From positions 62,001 through 126,000 of the forward strand of contig NZ_JBGQOJ010000004.1 in assembly GCF_052119585.1 (NCBI RefSeq): a stretch of 64,000 nucleotides of DNA, written 5' to 3'. The notes beneath the pieces were generated by a model. That model was not told the origin of the DNA and did not search any database. It worked only from the letters and a program-made list of their open reading frames with translations. Both the position numbers and the translations under genes were made by a program. How positions within the stretch are numbered: the stretch's first letter is position 1; each line of letters begins with the position of its first letter. This DNA comes from JBGQOJ01 sp052119585. Its GTDB lineage: Bacteria; Pseudomonadota; Alphaproteobacteria; Rhodobacterales; Rhodobacteraceae. Positions 1-8,250 of this stretch are shown one piece after another.

Positions 1-3000
1 TGCCCTGACTGCCCGCAATCACATGCAGCGCCCCGTATAGTGCGTTGCACGTCGCCTGCGACACCTCGGTATTCCCCGCGATCACCGCCGCAGGATAGGC
101 GGGGTTCAGCATTGATCCTTCGGGGGCGATGATGCGCAGCGGCTTCAGACACCCCTCGTTCAGGGGAATATCGGCCCCGACCATCGTGCGGAACACATAA
201 AGGACCACGGCGCGGCAAATCGAATAAGGGGCGTTGTAATTCCCGTGACTTTGGTCGCTGGTGCCGGTGAAATCAATCACCGCAGAGCGGCCTTCGGGAT
301 CGACCCGCACTGCCACCTTGATCACGGTGCCGGTGTCCATCGGATAGGTGAAACTGCCATCCTTCAGCCGTCCGATGACCTGCCGCACGCTTTCCTCGGC
401 ATTGTCCTGCACATGGCCCATATAGGCCTGCACCACGTCCAGACCGTAGGCATTGACCACTTTCAACAGCGCGCGCCGCCCCGTTTCGTTGGCGGCAACC
501 TGGGCCTTTAGATCTGCCATGTTCTGCGGGATGTTCCGGCAGGGATAGCGGCAAGAGGACAGCACCCTTGTCGCCTCGCCTTCCAGAAAGTTCCCCTGAT
601 CGACAAGGCGGACATTGTCGATCAGCACACCTTCCTCGTCGATGTGGCTGCTGTCGGGCGGCGCCGATCCGGGCGTCCGTCCGCCGATATCCGCGTGATG
701 CCCCCGCGAGCCAAGCCAGAACGCGGGTTCATCCCCCACGAAGACCGGCGTCACGACGGTGACATCGGGCAAATGCGTGCCGCCGTTGTAGGGGCTGTTC
801 AACATAAAGGCATCGCCCGCATGGATCGCGCCTGCGTTTTCCCGCATCACCGTTTTGATGCTGTCGGACATCGAGCCCAGATGCACAGGCACATGGGGCG
901 CATTCGCCACCAGATCGCCCGCCCTATCAAAAATCGCGCAGGAAAAATCCAGCCGTTCCTTAATGTTCACCGACCAGGACGTATTGGCAAGCGTCGCCCC
1001 CATCTGGTCTGCAACAGACATGAACAAGTTGTTGAACACCTCGAGCAGCACCGGATCGACACTGGTGCCCGCCGCATGGAGCCGGGCCTTTTCGGTGGTG
1101 CGTTCAAGGATCAGGTTGCCCATCCCGTCCAGATGCGCCTGCCAGCCGGGTTCGACGATATTGGTGCCGGTGGGTTCGGTGATGATGGCGGGGCCGTCTA
1201 TGCGGGCCGCTGCATCCAGTGCCGTCCGGTCGAACAGCGGCACCTGTTGCCAATCGCCTGCAAACATCGGCACCTGCGCGACCGCATTGGTGCTGCCGGT
1301 CGCGGGATGACCCGTGGGCACCTCTCCGGTTTCACCGATCGCCTCGGCGCTGACCATATCAAAGAACAGCGCCCGTTCGGGAGAGGTGAAACCGAACCGC
1401 TGGCGGTGGACATCCTCGAATGCGGATTGCATGTCAACGATGCTGCCAAAGGGCACCTCCAGCGTCTGGTGCGATCCGTCATAACGCAGATGCGCGCGCG
1501 CCTCGGTGCGGATTGCGGTGGCGGGCACGCCCTGCGCTTCGACCTCGGCGCGGGCCTCGGCCTTGATCCCGTCCAGAATGGCCTGTGCCACGTCAAGCTC
1601 GGCCAAAGGCGCATCGACCTGTCGTTCCCGCAATGCGCGGATCTCAGCAAGGCCCATGCCATAGGCCGACAGCACACCGGCGAAGGGATGCAGAAACACC
1701 CGCCGCATGCCAAGGGCGTCGGCCACAAGACAAGCGTGCTGCCCCCCCGCGCCACCAAAGCAGTTCAGGGTGTATTGCGTCACGTCATGGCCGCGCTGGA
1801 CGCTGATCTTCTTGATCGCGTTGGCCATGTTATCGACGGCGATCCGAAGAAAGCCTTCGGCGACGGTTTCGGGCGTTTCCGGCGCGGCACCGGTCGCCGC
1901 CGCGATATCCTGCGCCATGGCTGCGAATTTGGCCCGCACGATGTCCGCATCCAGCGGCTGATCGCCACGCCGCCCGAAAACCGGCGGGAAGTGATCCGCG
2001 TTCAGCTTTCCCAGCATGACGTTGCAGTCGGTCACGGTCAGGGGGCCGCCGCGGCGATAGCACGCCGGCCCCGGATCGGCGCCCGCACTTTCCGGCCCGA
2101 CCTGATAGCGCCCGTCGCGGAAGGTGCAGATTGACCCCCCGCCCGCAGCCACCGTATGAATATCCATCATCGGGGCGCGCATCCGCACACCTGCCACTTC
2201 GGTCTCGAAACTGCGCTCAAAATCGCCCGCGTAATGCGACACATCGGTAGAGGTGCCGCCCATGTCAAAACCGATCAAACGGTCGAAACCAGCCGCACGG
2301 GCGGTTTTGACCATGCCGACGATTCCGCCCGCCGGACCCGACAGAATGGCGTCCTTGCCCTGAAACAGGCTTGCGTCGGTCAGGCCACCGTTCGACTGCA
2401 TGAACAAAAGCCGTTCGCATCCGCCCTGCCCGACAGCCAAGGCCGTGGCAACCTGGCGGACATAGCGCGCAAGGATCGGCGACAGATAGGCATCGACCAC
2501 CGTTGTGTCGCCCCGTGCCACCAGCTTCGCCAACCGCGAGACCTGATGGCTGGCGCTGATCTGGGTGAACCCGATATCACGCGCAATTGCGGCCACGCGG
2601 GTCTCGTGGTCGGGGTTCAGATAGCCGTGAAGGAACGCGATCGCGACGGCCCGGATACCGGCGTGATAGCCGGATTGAAGCGCCGCGCGCGCTGCGTCTT
2701 CGTCCAGTGGCCGGATCACATTGCCATCGGCATCCAGTCTTTCGGGCACTTCGTCCGCGTGTTCGTACAGCAGGTCGGGGCGCTTGATCTCGAGGTCGAA
2801 CAGGCGCGGTCTGGCCTGATATCCGATGCGCAAAAGGTCACCGAACCCGTCGGTGATCAGCAAAAGCGTCCGCTCTCCCTTGCGCTCCAACAGGGCGTTC
2901 GTGGCAACGGTTGTGCCCATCTTGACCGCGCCGATCACCCCATCGGGCAGCGGGGCCTCAGCGTGCAGCCCCAGCAGATCACGAATGCCCTGCACAGCGG

Positions 3001-3130
3001 CATCGGGGTAGCGTTCCGGATTTTCCGACAGCAGTTTATGGGTGGCCAGGGTGCCATCGGGGCGCCGCGCGACCACGTCGGTGAATGTGCCGCCGCGATC
3101 AATCCAGAATTCCCATTGTGCCACCGACAT
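1..3130 (-). CDS. Hydantoinase A/B fusion (5-oxoprolinase-like), 3' end missing
   Basis: Reading from the ATG at 3130 gives at least 1043 residues without a stop, running off the left edge. The N terminus has FWIDRGGTFTD, typical of hydantoinase A. The ATPase-like motif FDMGGTSTDVSHY follows near residue 275. The hydantoinase B half begins around residue 690 (DPVLLEVFNN, then NIKERLDFSCAIFD). In bacteria these are usually two genes; a single chain is the 5-oxoprolinase arrangement (about 1200-1290 residues). The family hydrolyses 5-oxoproline, hydantoins or related cyclic amides with ATP; the substrate cannot be read here. A purine-rich GGGGGTGCGGA precedes the ATG. It lies 51 bp after frcK on the same strand, so it may be the last gene of that operon. 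Family call is firm; substrate is not. Confidence 0.9.
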   Translation of the reverse strand, partial: MSVAQWEFWIDRGGTFTDVVARRPDGTLATHKLLSENPERYPDAAVQGIRDLLGLHAEAPLPDGVIGAVKMGTTVATNALLERKGERTLLLITDGFGDLLRIGYQARPRLFDLEIKRPDLLYEHADEVPERLDADGNVIRPLDEDAARAALQSGYHAGIRAVAIAFLHGYLNPDHETRVAAIARDIGFTQISASHQVSRLAKLVARGDTTVVDAYLSPILARYVRQVATALAVGQGGCERLLFMQSNGGLTDASLFQGKDAILSGPAGGIVGMVKTARAAGFDRLIGFDMGGTSTDVSHYAGDFERSFETEVAGVRMRAPMMDIHTVAAGGGSICTFRDGRYQVGPESAGADPGPACYRRGGPLTVTDCNVMLGKLNADHFPPVFGRRGDQPLDADIVRAKFAAMAQDIAAATGAAPETPETVAEGFLRIAVDNMANAIKKISVQRGHDVTQYTLNCFGGAGGQHACLVADALGMRRVFLHPFAGVLSAYGMGLAEIRALRERQVDAPLAELDVAQAILDGIKAEARAEVEAQGVPATAIRTEARAHLRYDGSHQTLEVPFGSIVDMQSAFEDVHRQRFGFTSPERALFFDMVSAEAIGETGEVPTGHPATGSTNAVAQVPMFAGDWQQVPLFDRTALDAAARIDGPAIITEPTGTNIVEPGWQAHLDGMGNLILERTTEKARLHAAGTSVDPVLLEVFNNLFMSVADQMGATLANTSWSVNIKERLDFSCAIFDRAGDLVANAPHVPVHLGSMSDSIKTVMRENAGAIHAGDAFMLNSPYNGGTHLPDVTVVTPVFVGDEPAFWLGSRGHHADIGGRTPGSAPPDSSHIDEEGVLIDNVRLVDQGNFLEGEATRVLSSCRYPCRNIPQNMADLKAQVAANETGRRALLKVVNAYGLDVVQAYMGHVQDNAEESVRQVIGRLKDGSFTYPMDTGTVIKVAVRVDPEGRSAVIDFTGTSDQSHGNYNAPYSICRAVVLYVFRTMVGADIPLNEGCLKPLRIIAPEGSMLNPAYPAAVIAGNTEVSQATCNALYGALHVIAGSQG

Positions 3131-3181
3131 TCCGCACCCCCTGTTTTGGACCCTATTCAGTCCGGTATGGGGCCTTGATTG

Positions 3182-3817
3182 TCAACGCGCGGCGTCACCC
3201 GGCAGGGTGATATCGGGCGTGATAGCCGCGTTCAGCACGCGGGTGGCATTGGGAAGGTCGTTCAGTTCTGCCCGAAGCGTTGCAGCGGCCAGATCCAACC
3301 CGTGGTCCTGCCACCGCCTGATCAATCGGCGGCGCAATTCGGGCAAGCGCACATCCAGCAGCACGGACAGATCCCACACCGGCGCCAGATCGCGCCAAGG
3401 GGCCTCGTCGAACAAAAGGTAATTGCCCTCGACAAGGATCAACCGGCAATCGGCGCTGACAATAGCGGCACCGGCAACCGCGATGTCGCGGCTGCGGTCA
3501 AAGACGGGGATGACGACCTCACCTCCTGCTTTGAGACGCCCAATCAGGGTGATAAAGCCCTTCGCGTCAAAGGTTTCCGGCGCGCCTTTGCGGTGAAGCA
3601 TATCGCGCGCCGCAAGAACGGCATTATCCAGATGAAAGCCATCCATCGGCACGACCAGCGCGCGCGTGCCTTCGTTGTTCAACCGCTGTGCAAGCGCCTC
3701 CGCCAGCGTGGATTTTCCGCTGGCGGGGGGGCCTGCAATTGCAACAACCATGCGCCGGTCCTTGGGCAGCGCAGCAAGCCGCGCGAACAGGTCATCATGG
3801 CTGTGCAACCGGCTCAC
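3182..3817 (-). CDS. frcK: P-loop sugar kinase of the fructose import operon (FrcK-like)
   Basis: Starting at GTG 3817, whose GTGA overlaps the frcA stop, the product has 211 residues. GPPASGKST (Walker A) and a MDGFHLDN stretch place it in the phosphoribulokinase/uridine kinase-like family. Rhizobial frcBCAK operons end with the same kind of kinase, thought to phosphorylate the imported sugar. An in-frame upstream extension to 3910 lies wholly inside frcA and is rejected because of the tight GTGA coupling. It is cytosolic, and its substrate is inferred from the operon only. Confidence 0.82.
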   Translation of the reverse strand: MSRLHSHDDLFARLAALPKDRRMVVAIAGPPASGKSTLAEALAQRLNNEGTRALVVPMDGFHLDNAVLAARDMLHRKGAPETFDAKGFITLIGRLKAGGEVVIPVFDRSRDIAVAGAAIVSADCRLILVEGNYLLFDEAPWRDLAPVWDLSVLLDVRLPELRRRLIRRWQDHGLDLAAATLRAELNDLPNATRVLNAAITPDITLPGDAAR

Positions 3818-4602
3818 GCAGTCGCAACGCCCGGTTCGCCCGGCACTTTCGCACCGGTCATGAAGGCCACCGCATCTGACATGGTGTAGTCGCCCGGCTT
3901 GATAACGCACAGGCGCTTGCCCAGACGGTGGATATGGATCCGGTCCGCCACTTCGAACACATGGGGCATGTTGTGGCTGATCAGCACGATCGGAATACCA
4001 CGGGACCGGACGTCCTGGATCAGCTCCAGCACCTTGCGGCTTTCCTTGACCCCCAGCGCCGCTGTCGGCTCGTCCAGAATGATGACGCGGCTGCCAAAGG
4101 CGGCGGCCCGTGCAACGGCCACACCCTGACGCTGGCCACCGGACAGCGATTCAACCGCCTGATTGATGTTCTGTATCGTCATAAGCCCCAGTTCCGACAG
4201 CTTGTCGCGGGCGAACTGCTCCATCCGGGGGCGGTCAAGCTGACGCAGCACCTTGCCCATGAAACCGGGTTTGCGCAGTTCGCGCCCCATGAACATGTTG
4301 TCGGCAATCGACAGCGCCGGTGACAGAGCCAGGTTCTGATACACGGTCTCGATGCCGGCTTTGCGGCCTTCCTCGGGCGAGCGGAAATGCACCGGCTTGC
4401 CGTCCAGTTCGATGGTGCCATGATCCGGGGTGACCGCGCCGCTGATCGCCTTGATCAGCGTGGACTTTCCCGCACCGTTGTCGCCGATCACCGCCAGAAT
4501 TTCACCGGGGTAAAGATCGAAGTCAGCGCCATCAATCGCAACCACAGTGCCGTAGCGCTTCATCACGCCGCGTGCTTTTAGCATTGGCTGGACATCACTC
4601 AT
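3814..4602 (-). CDS. frcA: Sugar ABC transporter ATP-binding subunit (FrcA)
   Basis: A single-domain ABC ATPase of 262 residues: Walker A GDNGAGKST (residues 40-48), signature LSGGQRQ (153-159), Walker B VIILDEPT (173-180) and a switch His in LISHNMPH. A single ABC module instead of the usual double RbsA/MglA type is characteristic of FrcA-like importers. It energises uptake at the inner face of the membrane. The start ATG overlaps the frcC stop (ATGA at 4599-4602) and its own stop overlaps frcK, so translation of the three genes is probably coupled. Confidence 0.93.
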   Translation of the reverse strand: MSDVQPMLKARGVMKRYGTVVAIDGADFDLYPGEILAVIGDNGAGKSTLIKAISGAVTPDHGTIELDGKPVHFRSPEEGRKAGIETVYQNLALSPALSIADNMFMGRELRKPGFMGKVLRQLDRPRMEQFARDKLSELGLMTIQNINQAVESLSGGQRQGVAVARAAAFGSRVIILDEPTAALGVKESRKVLELIQDVRSRGIPIVLISHNMPHVFEVADRIHIHRLGKRLCVIKPGDYTMSDAVAFMTGAKVPGEPGVATA

Positions 4603-5678
4603 TTCGAAGCCCTCCGGAGCTGTTGGTCAAGCGATACGGCAACGATCACGAGGATGCCTGCCGCGAATTGCTGCCAGTAGTCATCCACCCGCGCCAGTGA
4701 CAGACCGGTGGTGAACACCTGAACGATGAAAGCGCCCAGAACCGACCCGATGATCGAACCGCGCCCCCCGAACAAGGACGTGCCGCCAATCACCACGGCG
4801 GTGATGGATGCCAGGTTGATCGTGTCGAACGAGATCGGGTTGACCGACCCCACCCGCCCGATAGACACCCAGGCGGCAAAGCCGAGGATCACACCGGCGA
4901 CGACATAGACGGAAATCAGGATACGGTTGGTCTTGATACCGGACAGCATCGCTGCCTCCGGGTCGTCGCCCACCGCATGCACATGGCGGCCCCACGCGGT
5001 ATGGTTCAGGACATACCACAGGATAAAGGCGAGAACGAGGAGCGCCACAACGCCATAGGTGATCGTGGCCCCCATGAACTTTATATCCGTGCCGAACCAC
5101 AACAGCATCGGCGCCTTTTCCTCGATGTCGATGTTGCGGATGGATTCCGAATGTGAATACCAAAGCTTCAGCGCCGAAAACACACTTAGCGTGCCAAGCG
5201 TCACGATGAACGGCGGTAGCTTGACCAAGGCGACAAGAGCACCGTTGACCCAGCCCATCACCCCGCCCATGAACATGCCGATCAGGATGGCGAAGGGCAC
5301 CGGAACACCGGTCAGCACCGCCAGCCGCCCCATGACCAGCGACGAGATGACCATGATCGCACCGACGGACAGGTCGATGCCCGCCGTCAGGATGATCAAG
5401 GTCTGCGCAAGGGCCACGAAACCGGTCACAGTGACCTGCTGCATGATGGTCGACAACACTCCGGGCGTCATAAAGCGCGGCGCGATAAGGCCAAAGCACA
5501 AGACGCTTAGAACCAGCACCAAAGCCGGCACAAGTGTTGGATTTTTGCGGAGGAATGTCCGCACGATATGCCCAAGAGTATGATCATCCCTGACGAAGCT
5601 TGCGACGGCCGCATCGGCCTGATCGAGTTTTGCTTCGAAGTCGGAGATTGTCTTGCTTGGCGTTGGTTGGTCGGTCAT
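4599..5678 (-). CDS. frcC: Sugar ABC transporter permease (FrcC)
   Basis: A 359-residue integral membrane protein of the BPD_transp_2 (RbsC/FrcC) family. A hydrophilic N terminus of about 55 residues is followed by roughly 8-10 hydrophobic segments. The conserved AGIDLSVGAIM and GGTSLFGGRGS blocks face the ATPase. I chose ATG 5678 (MTDQPTPSK) because AGAGGCGG lies just upstream and FrcC homologues begin like this; an in-frame ATG at 5714 would add 12 residues rich in Arg and Gly. It forms the membrane channel with frcA and receives sugar from FrcB. Confidence 0.92.
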   Translation of the reverse strand: MTDQPTPSKTISDFEAKLDQADAAVASFVRDDHTLGHIVRTFLRKNPTLVPALVLVLSVLCFGLIAPRFMTPGVLSTIMQQVTVTGFVALAQTLIILTAGIDLSVGAIMVISSLVMGRLAVLTGVPVPFAILIGMFMGGVMGWVNGALVALVKLPPFIVTLGTLSVFSALKLWYSHSESIRNIDIEEKAPMLLWFGTDIKFMGATITYGVVALLVLAFILWYVLNHTAWGRHVHAVGDDPEAAMLSGIKTNRILISVYVVAGVILGFAAWVSIGRVGSVNPISFDTINLASITAVVIGGTSLFGGRGSIIGSVLGAFIVQVFTTGLSLARVDDYWQQFAAGILVIVAVSLDQQLRRASK

Positions 5679-5707
5679 TCCGCCTCTGGCCCCCCGCAAA
5701 ATATGGT

Positions 5708-5756
5708 GGGGCAACCCTAGCCCCGGATATATGAAGGGCAGCTTACGCCGCCCTTC
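5708..5756 (-). other. Two stem-loops between frcB and frcC
   Basis: In the mRNA sense (minus strand), bases 5756-5733 form a 10-bp stem (one G-U pair) closed by a GUAA tetraloop of the GNRA type. Bases 5724-5708 form a second stem GGGGC/GCCCC with a 7-base loop. No run of T follows, so this is not a classic terminator. Hairpins here commonly protect the upstream binding-protein message so that it outnumbers permease and ATPase; that role is inferred. Confidence 0.6.
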
Positions 5757-5786
5757 GCTTAGTCACGCATGGCTATTTGCCGTGCA

Positions 5787-6812
5787 TCAGCCCCAGCACA
5801 GCTCTGTGCCTTTGGCCGAGTCGATCGACGGCACGCCCTCGGCAGGCTGGTCGGTGACCAGATTCACGCCGGTGTTGAAGAACGTCAGGCCTTCGGATGC
5901 TGTTGGCTTGGTGCCGTCAGCGGCAAAAGCAGCAATTGCCTCGATGCCCTTGGATGCCATCAACAGCGGATACTGCTGCGATGTCGCGCCGATCACGCCG
6001 GATTTCACGCTGGCGATGCCGGGGCAACCGCCGTCAACAGAAACGATCAGCACGTCCTTTTCTCTGCCGGCCTTCTTCAGCGCCTGATAGGCACCTTCGG
6101 CGGCTGGCTCGTTGATCGTGTAAACCACGTTCAGCTCAGGGTCCTTGGCAAGCAGATTCTCGACAGATGTCACGCCGCCTTCGGGGTTCGCACCCGAGGA
6201 TTCGTGACCGATCACGCGTGGATCGGTTTCCGACCCCATCACGGTCAGGTCGGGCACTTCGATACCGAAGCCAACGAGGAAGCCGGTGTCGCGTGCAACA
6301 TCAACCGAGATGTTGTCCTTGTTGATGTCGAGCATACCGATGTGCGCATTGGCAGCGGCGTCGCCCAGGGTTGCCTTGGCCCATTTGCCAATCAGCAGCC
6401 CTGCTTCGAAGTTGTCAGTCGCAAAGGTCATGTCCTGTGCGTCCGCGTCGGCAAGCGGCGTGTCGAGTGCAATCACCAGAATGCCTGCTTCGCGGGCTTT
6501 CTTGAGAGCTGGCCCGACCGAGTCATTCGAGGGGGTGATCAGGATGCCCTTCGCACCAGCCGCGACGCAGTTTTCGACGGCAATGATCTGGGGCGATGCG
6601 TCGCCATCTTTTTCACCGGCGAACGCCTGGAAATCCATACCCATTTCGGCGGCCTTGGCGGCTGCGCCTTCCTTCATTTTCACGAAGAACGGGTTGGTGT
6701 TGTTCTTGGTGATAAGGCACGCGCCTGCGCCTGTGTGGGACGCGGCAAAAGCTGTGGATGCGGCGGCGATGCAAATTGCGCTGACCGCAGCGGTTGTGAA
6801 CAGTTTCTTCAT
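5787..6812 (-). CDS. frcB: Periplasmic sugar-binding protein (FrcB)
   Basis: A 341-residue periplasmic-binding-protein-like I (Peripla_BP_4) protein. ATG 6812 is preceded by AGGGAGGACCAC. The first 22-24 residues form a signal peptide (Lys-Lys start, hydrophobic core, cleavage near AFA-AS). The mature part begins GACLITKNNTNPFF, typical of ribose/fructose-binding proteins. It captures the sugar in the periplasm for FrcCA. It is the first gene of the operon, reading away from the ROK regulator. FrcB-type systems carry fructose, with ribose and mannose as alternatives; the exact ligand here is not proven. Confidence 0.92.
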   Translation of the reverse strand: MKKLFTTAAVSAICIAAASTAFAASHTGAGACLITKNNTNPFFVKMKEGAAAKAAEMGMDFQAFAGEKDGDASPQIIAVENCVAAGAKGILITPSNDSVGPALKKAREAGILVIALDTPLADADAQDMTFATDNFEAGLLIGKWAKATLGDAAANAHIGMLDINKDNISVDVARDTGFLVGFGIEVPDLTVMGSETDPRVIGHESSGANPEGGVTSVENLLAKDPELNVVYTINEPAAEGAYQALKKAGREKDVLIVSVDGGCPGIASVKSGVIGATSQQYPLLMASKGIEAIAAFAADGTKPTASEGLTFFNTGVNLVTDQPAEGVPSIDSAKGTELCWG

Positions 6813-6901
6813 GTGGTCCTCCCTGACCGATGTTCGGGCGTGACGGAAAAAGTCTGGCGCCCAATATCGCGACATGCCCATTCTGCAATGCCGTTGTGGC
6901 T

Positions 6902-6933
6902 GTATAAAGACCGAGTCGGGTGGCAGTTGTCAA
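6902..6933 (-). promoter_or_regulatory. Candidate frcB promoter
   Basis: A perfect TTGACA occurs on the minus strand at 6933-6928. About 19-21 bases further is an AT-rich stretch with TTTATA/TATACA (6908-6901) that could serve as -10, although the spacing is longer than ideal. The -35 box lies next to the inverted repeat at 6936-6960, so a bound regulator would interfere. Confidence 0.45.
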
Positions 6934-6935
6934 TA

Positions 6936-6960
6936 AATAAATAAACTTGATTTATTAATT
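6936..6960. promoter_or_regulatory. AT-rich operator between frcB and frcR
   Basis: Arms AATAAATAAA and TTTATTAATT pair at 9 of 10 positions around the 5-base centre CTTGA. ROK repressors of the NagC/Mlc/XylR type bind AT-rich dyads like this. It sits between the divergent frcB and frcR genes, 33 bp before the regulator start and beside the frcB -35 box, so FrcR is the obvious ligand (inference). Confidence 0.65.
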
Positions 6961-6992
6961 AGACATAGGGCATCCTCAGGGGGAATAGATCA

Positions 6993-8201
6993 TTGGATAA
7001 CATGTCAGATATGGGCGACACCGCCATCCGAGACCCCATGGGAGGGGTGAATCAATCCGGGGTTCGGGACCACAACGAAAGACTGGTTCTTTCGCTGATC
7101 CAACGGCATGGCGGACTGGCAAGTGCCGAGATCGCGCGGCGGTCGAACCTGTCGGCGCAGACTGTTTCCATCATCATCAGGGCGCTTGAAAAAGACGGGC
7201 TGCTGAGTCGTGGCGAGCCGGTGCGCGGCAAGGTGGGAAAACCCTCTGTCCCGATGACGCTGAACCCCGACGGCATCCTGTCTCTTGGCCTGAACATAGG
7301 CCGGCGCAGCGCCGATCTGGTGCTGATCGACGTCACGGGCACGGTGCACGGACAGCTGAAAAAGACCTATGCCTACCCGACCCCGCACGTCGTCATGCAG
7401 TTCCTGACAGAGGGGATGACAAAGATCACCGGCGGGTTAACGAAAAAGCAGCTGGGATGCATTGCGGGGATCGGCGTTGCGGCCCCGTTCGAGCTGTGGA
7501 ACTGGCTGGACACAGTGAATGCGCCAAAAGAGGCGATGCAGCTTTGGAAGGACTTTGACCTTAAATCAGCCGTCGAAAACCGGACAGGTCTGCCCGTTGT
7601 CGTCCAAAATGACACCACATCGGCCTGCACGGCCGAGCATATCTTCGGGCGTGGCCGCGAATTCGCCGATTATGCCTATTTCTTTATCGGGTCGTTTATC
7701 GGCGGCGGGGTGGTTCTTAACGATACGGTTTATTCAGGCCGAACCGGAAACGCCGGCGCGTTCGGGACGATTCCAGTGCGATATGGCACCGCGCAAAGCT
7801 CTCAGCTTATTCACAATGCGTCGATCTATCTTTTGGAAAAACGGTTGGAAAAAAGCGGCAATGACGCATCGGTGATCTGGAATCCGGACCACAACTGGGA
7901 AGGATTCGAGGACATTCTGTCCGACTGGATCGAACAGACAGCCAGGCACCTTGCCGTTGCCGTCGTTGCCGTCTCTTCGGTCATCGACTTTCAGCGGATT
8001 CTGGTCGATGCCAACTGTCCGCAGCCCATCCGTGAGCGAATCGTCGATCTGACCCGCCTGGAGATCGCGAAACTCGACACTCAGGGCATCGCTGACCCGA
8101 TCGTATCAGAGGCGTCGATCGGCCGGAATGCCCGCGCGATCGGTGCCGCGTCTCTTCCTGTGATTGAGCGGTATTTCCTGAGCCAACCCAGCTTTGCGTG
8201 A
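6993..8201 (+). CDS. frcR: ROK family transcriptional regulator of the frc operon
   Basis: A 402-residue ROK protein. The N-terminal helix-turn-helix (EIARRSNLSAQTVSIIIRAL) is followed by a two-lobed sugar-kinase fold with NDTTSA and GSFIGGGVV. The zinc motif (CxCGxxGCxE) usual in ROK kinases and NagC is not visible. It should bind the operator at 6936-6960 and release it on sensing sugar. The start is ambiguous: TTG 6993 fits the spacing to AGGGGGAA (6979-6986) better, while ATG 7002 is the more usual codon. Divergent placement next to frcB supports the role. Confidence 0.88.
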   Translation: MDNMSDMGDTAIRDPMGGVNQSGVRDHNERLVLSLIQRHGGLASAEIARRSNLSAQTVSIIIRALEKDGLLSRGEPVRGKVGKPSVPMTLNPDGILSLGLNIGRRSADLVLIDVTGTVHGQLKKTYAYPTPHVVMQFLTEGMTKITGGLTKKQLGCIAGIGVAAPFELWNWLDTVNAPKEAMQLWKDFDLKSAVENRTGLPVVVQNDTTSACTAEHIFGRGREFADYAYFFIGSFIGGGVVLNDTVYSGRTGNAGAFGTIPVRYGTAQSSQLIHNASIYLLEKRLEKSGNDASVIWNPDHNWEGFEDILSDWIEQTARHLAVAVVAVSSVIDFQRILVDANCPQPIRERIVDLTRLEIAKLDTQGIADPIVSEASIGRNARAIGAASLPVIERYFLSQPSFA

Positions 8202-8250
8202 TGTGTCAGGCCCGCCACGCAATCAAGGCGGACCCGATACACCCTGATGC

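Noticed and set aside
644..3178. Long plus-strand open frames of 496 and 340 codons
   Set aside because: They lie opposite the hydantoinase fusion, whose minus-strand translation shows clear family motifs. The plus-strand products are His/Arg/Gly-rich with no recognisable domain, as expected for antisense frames in GC-rich DNA.
5769..6944. 391-codon plus-strand open frame
   Set aside because: Antisense to frcB and across its promoter; no signal peptide or known motif.
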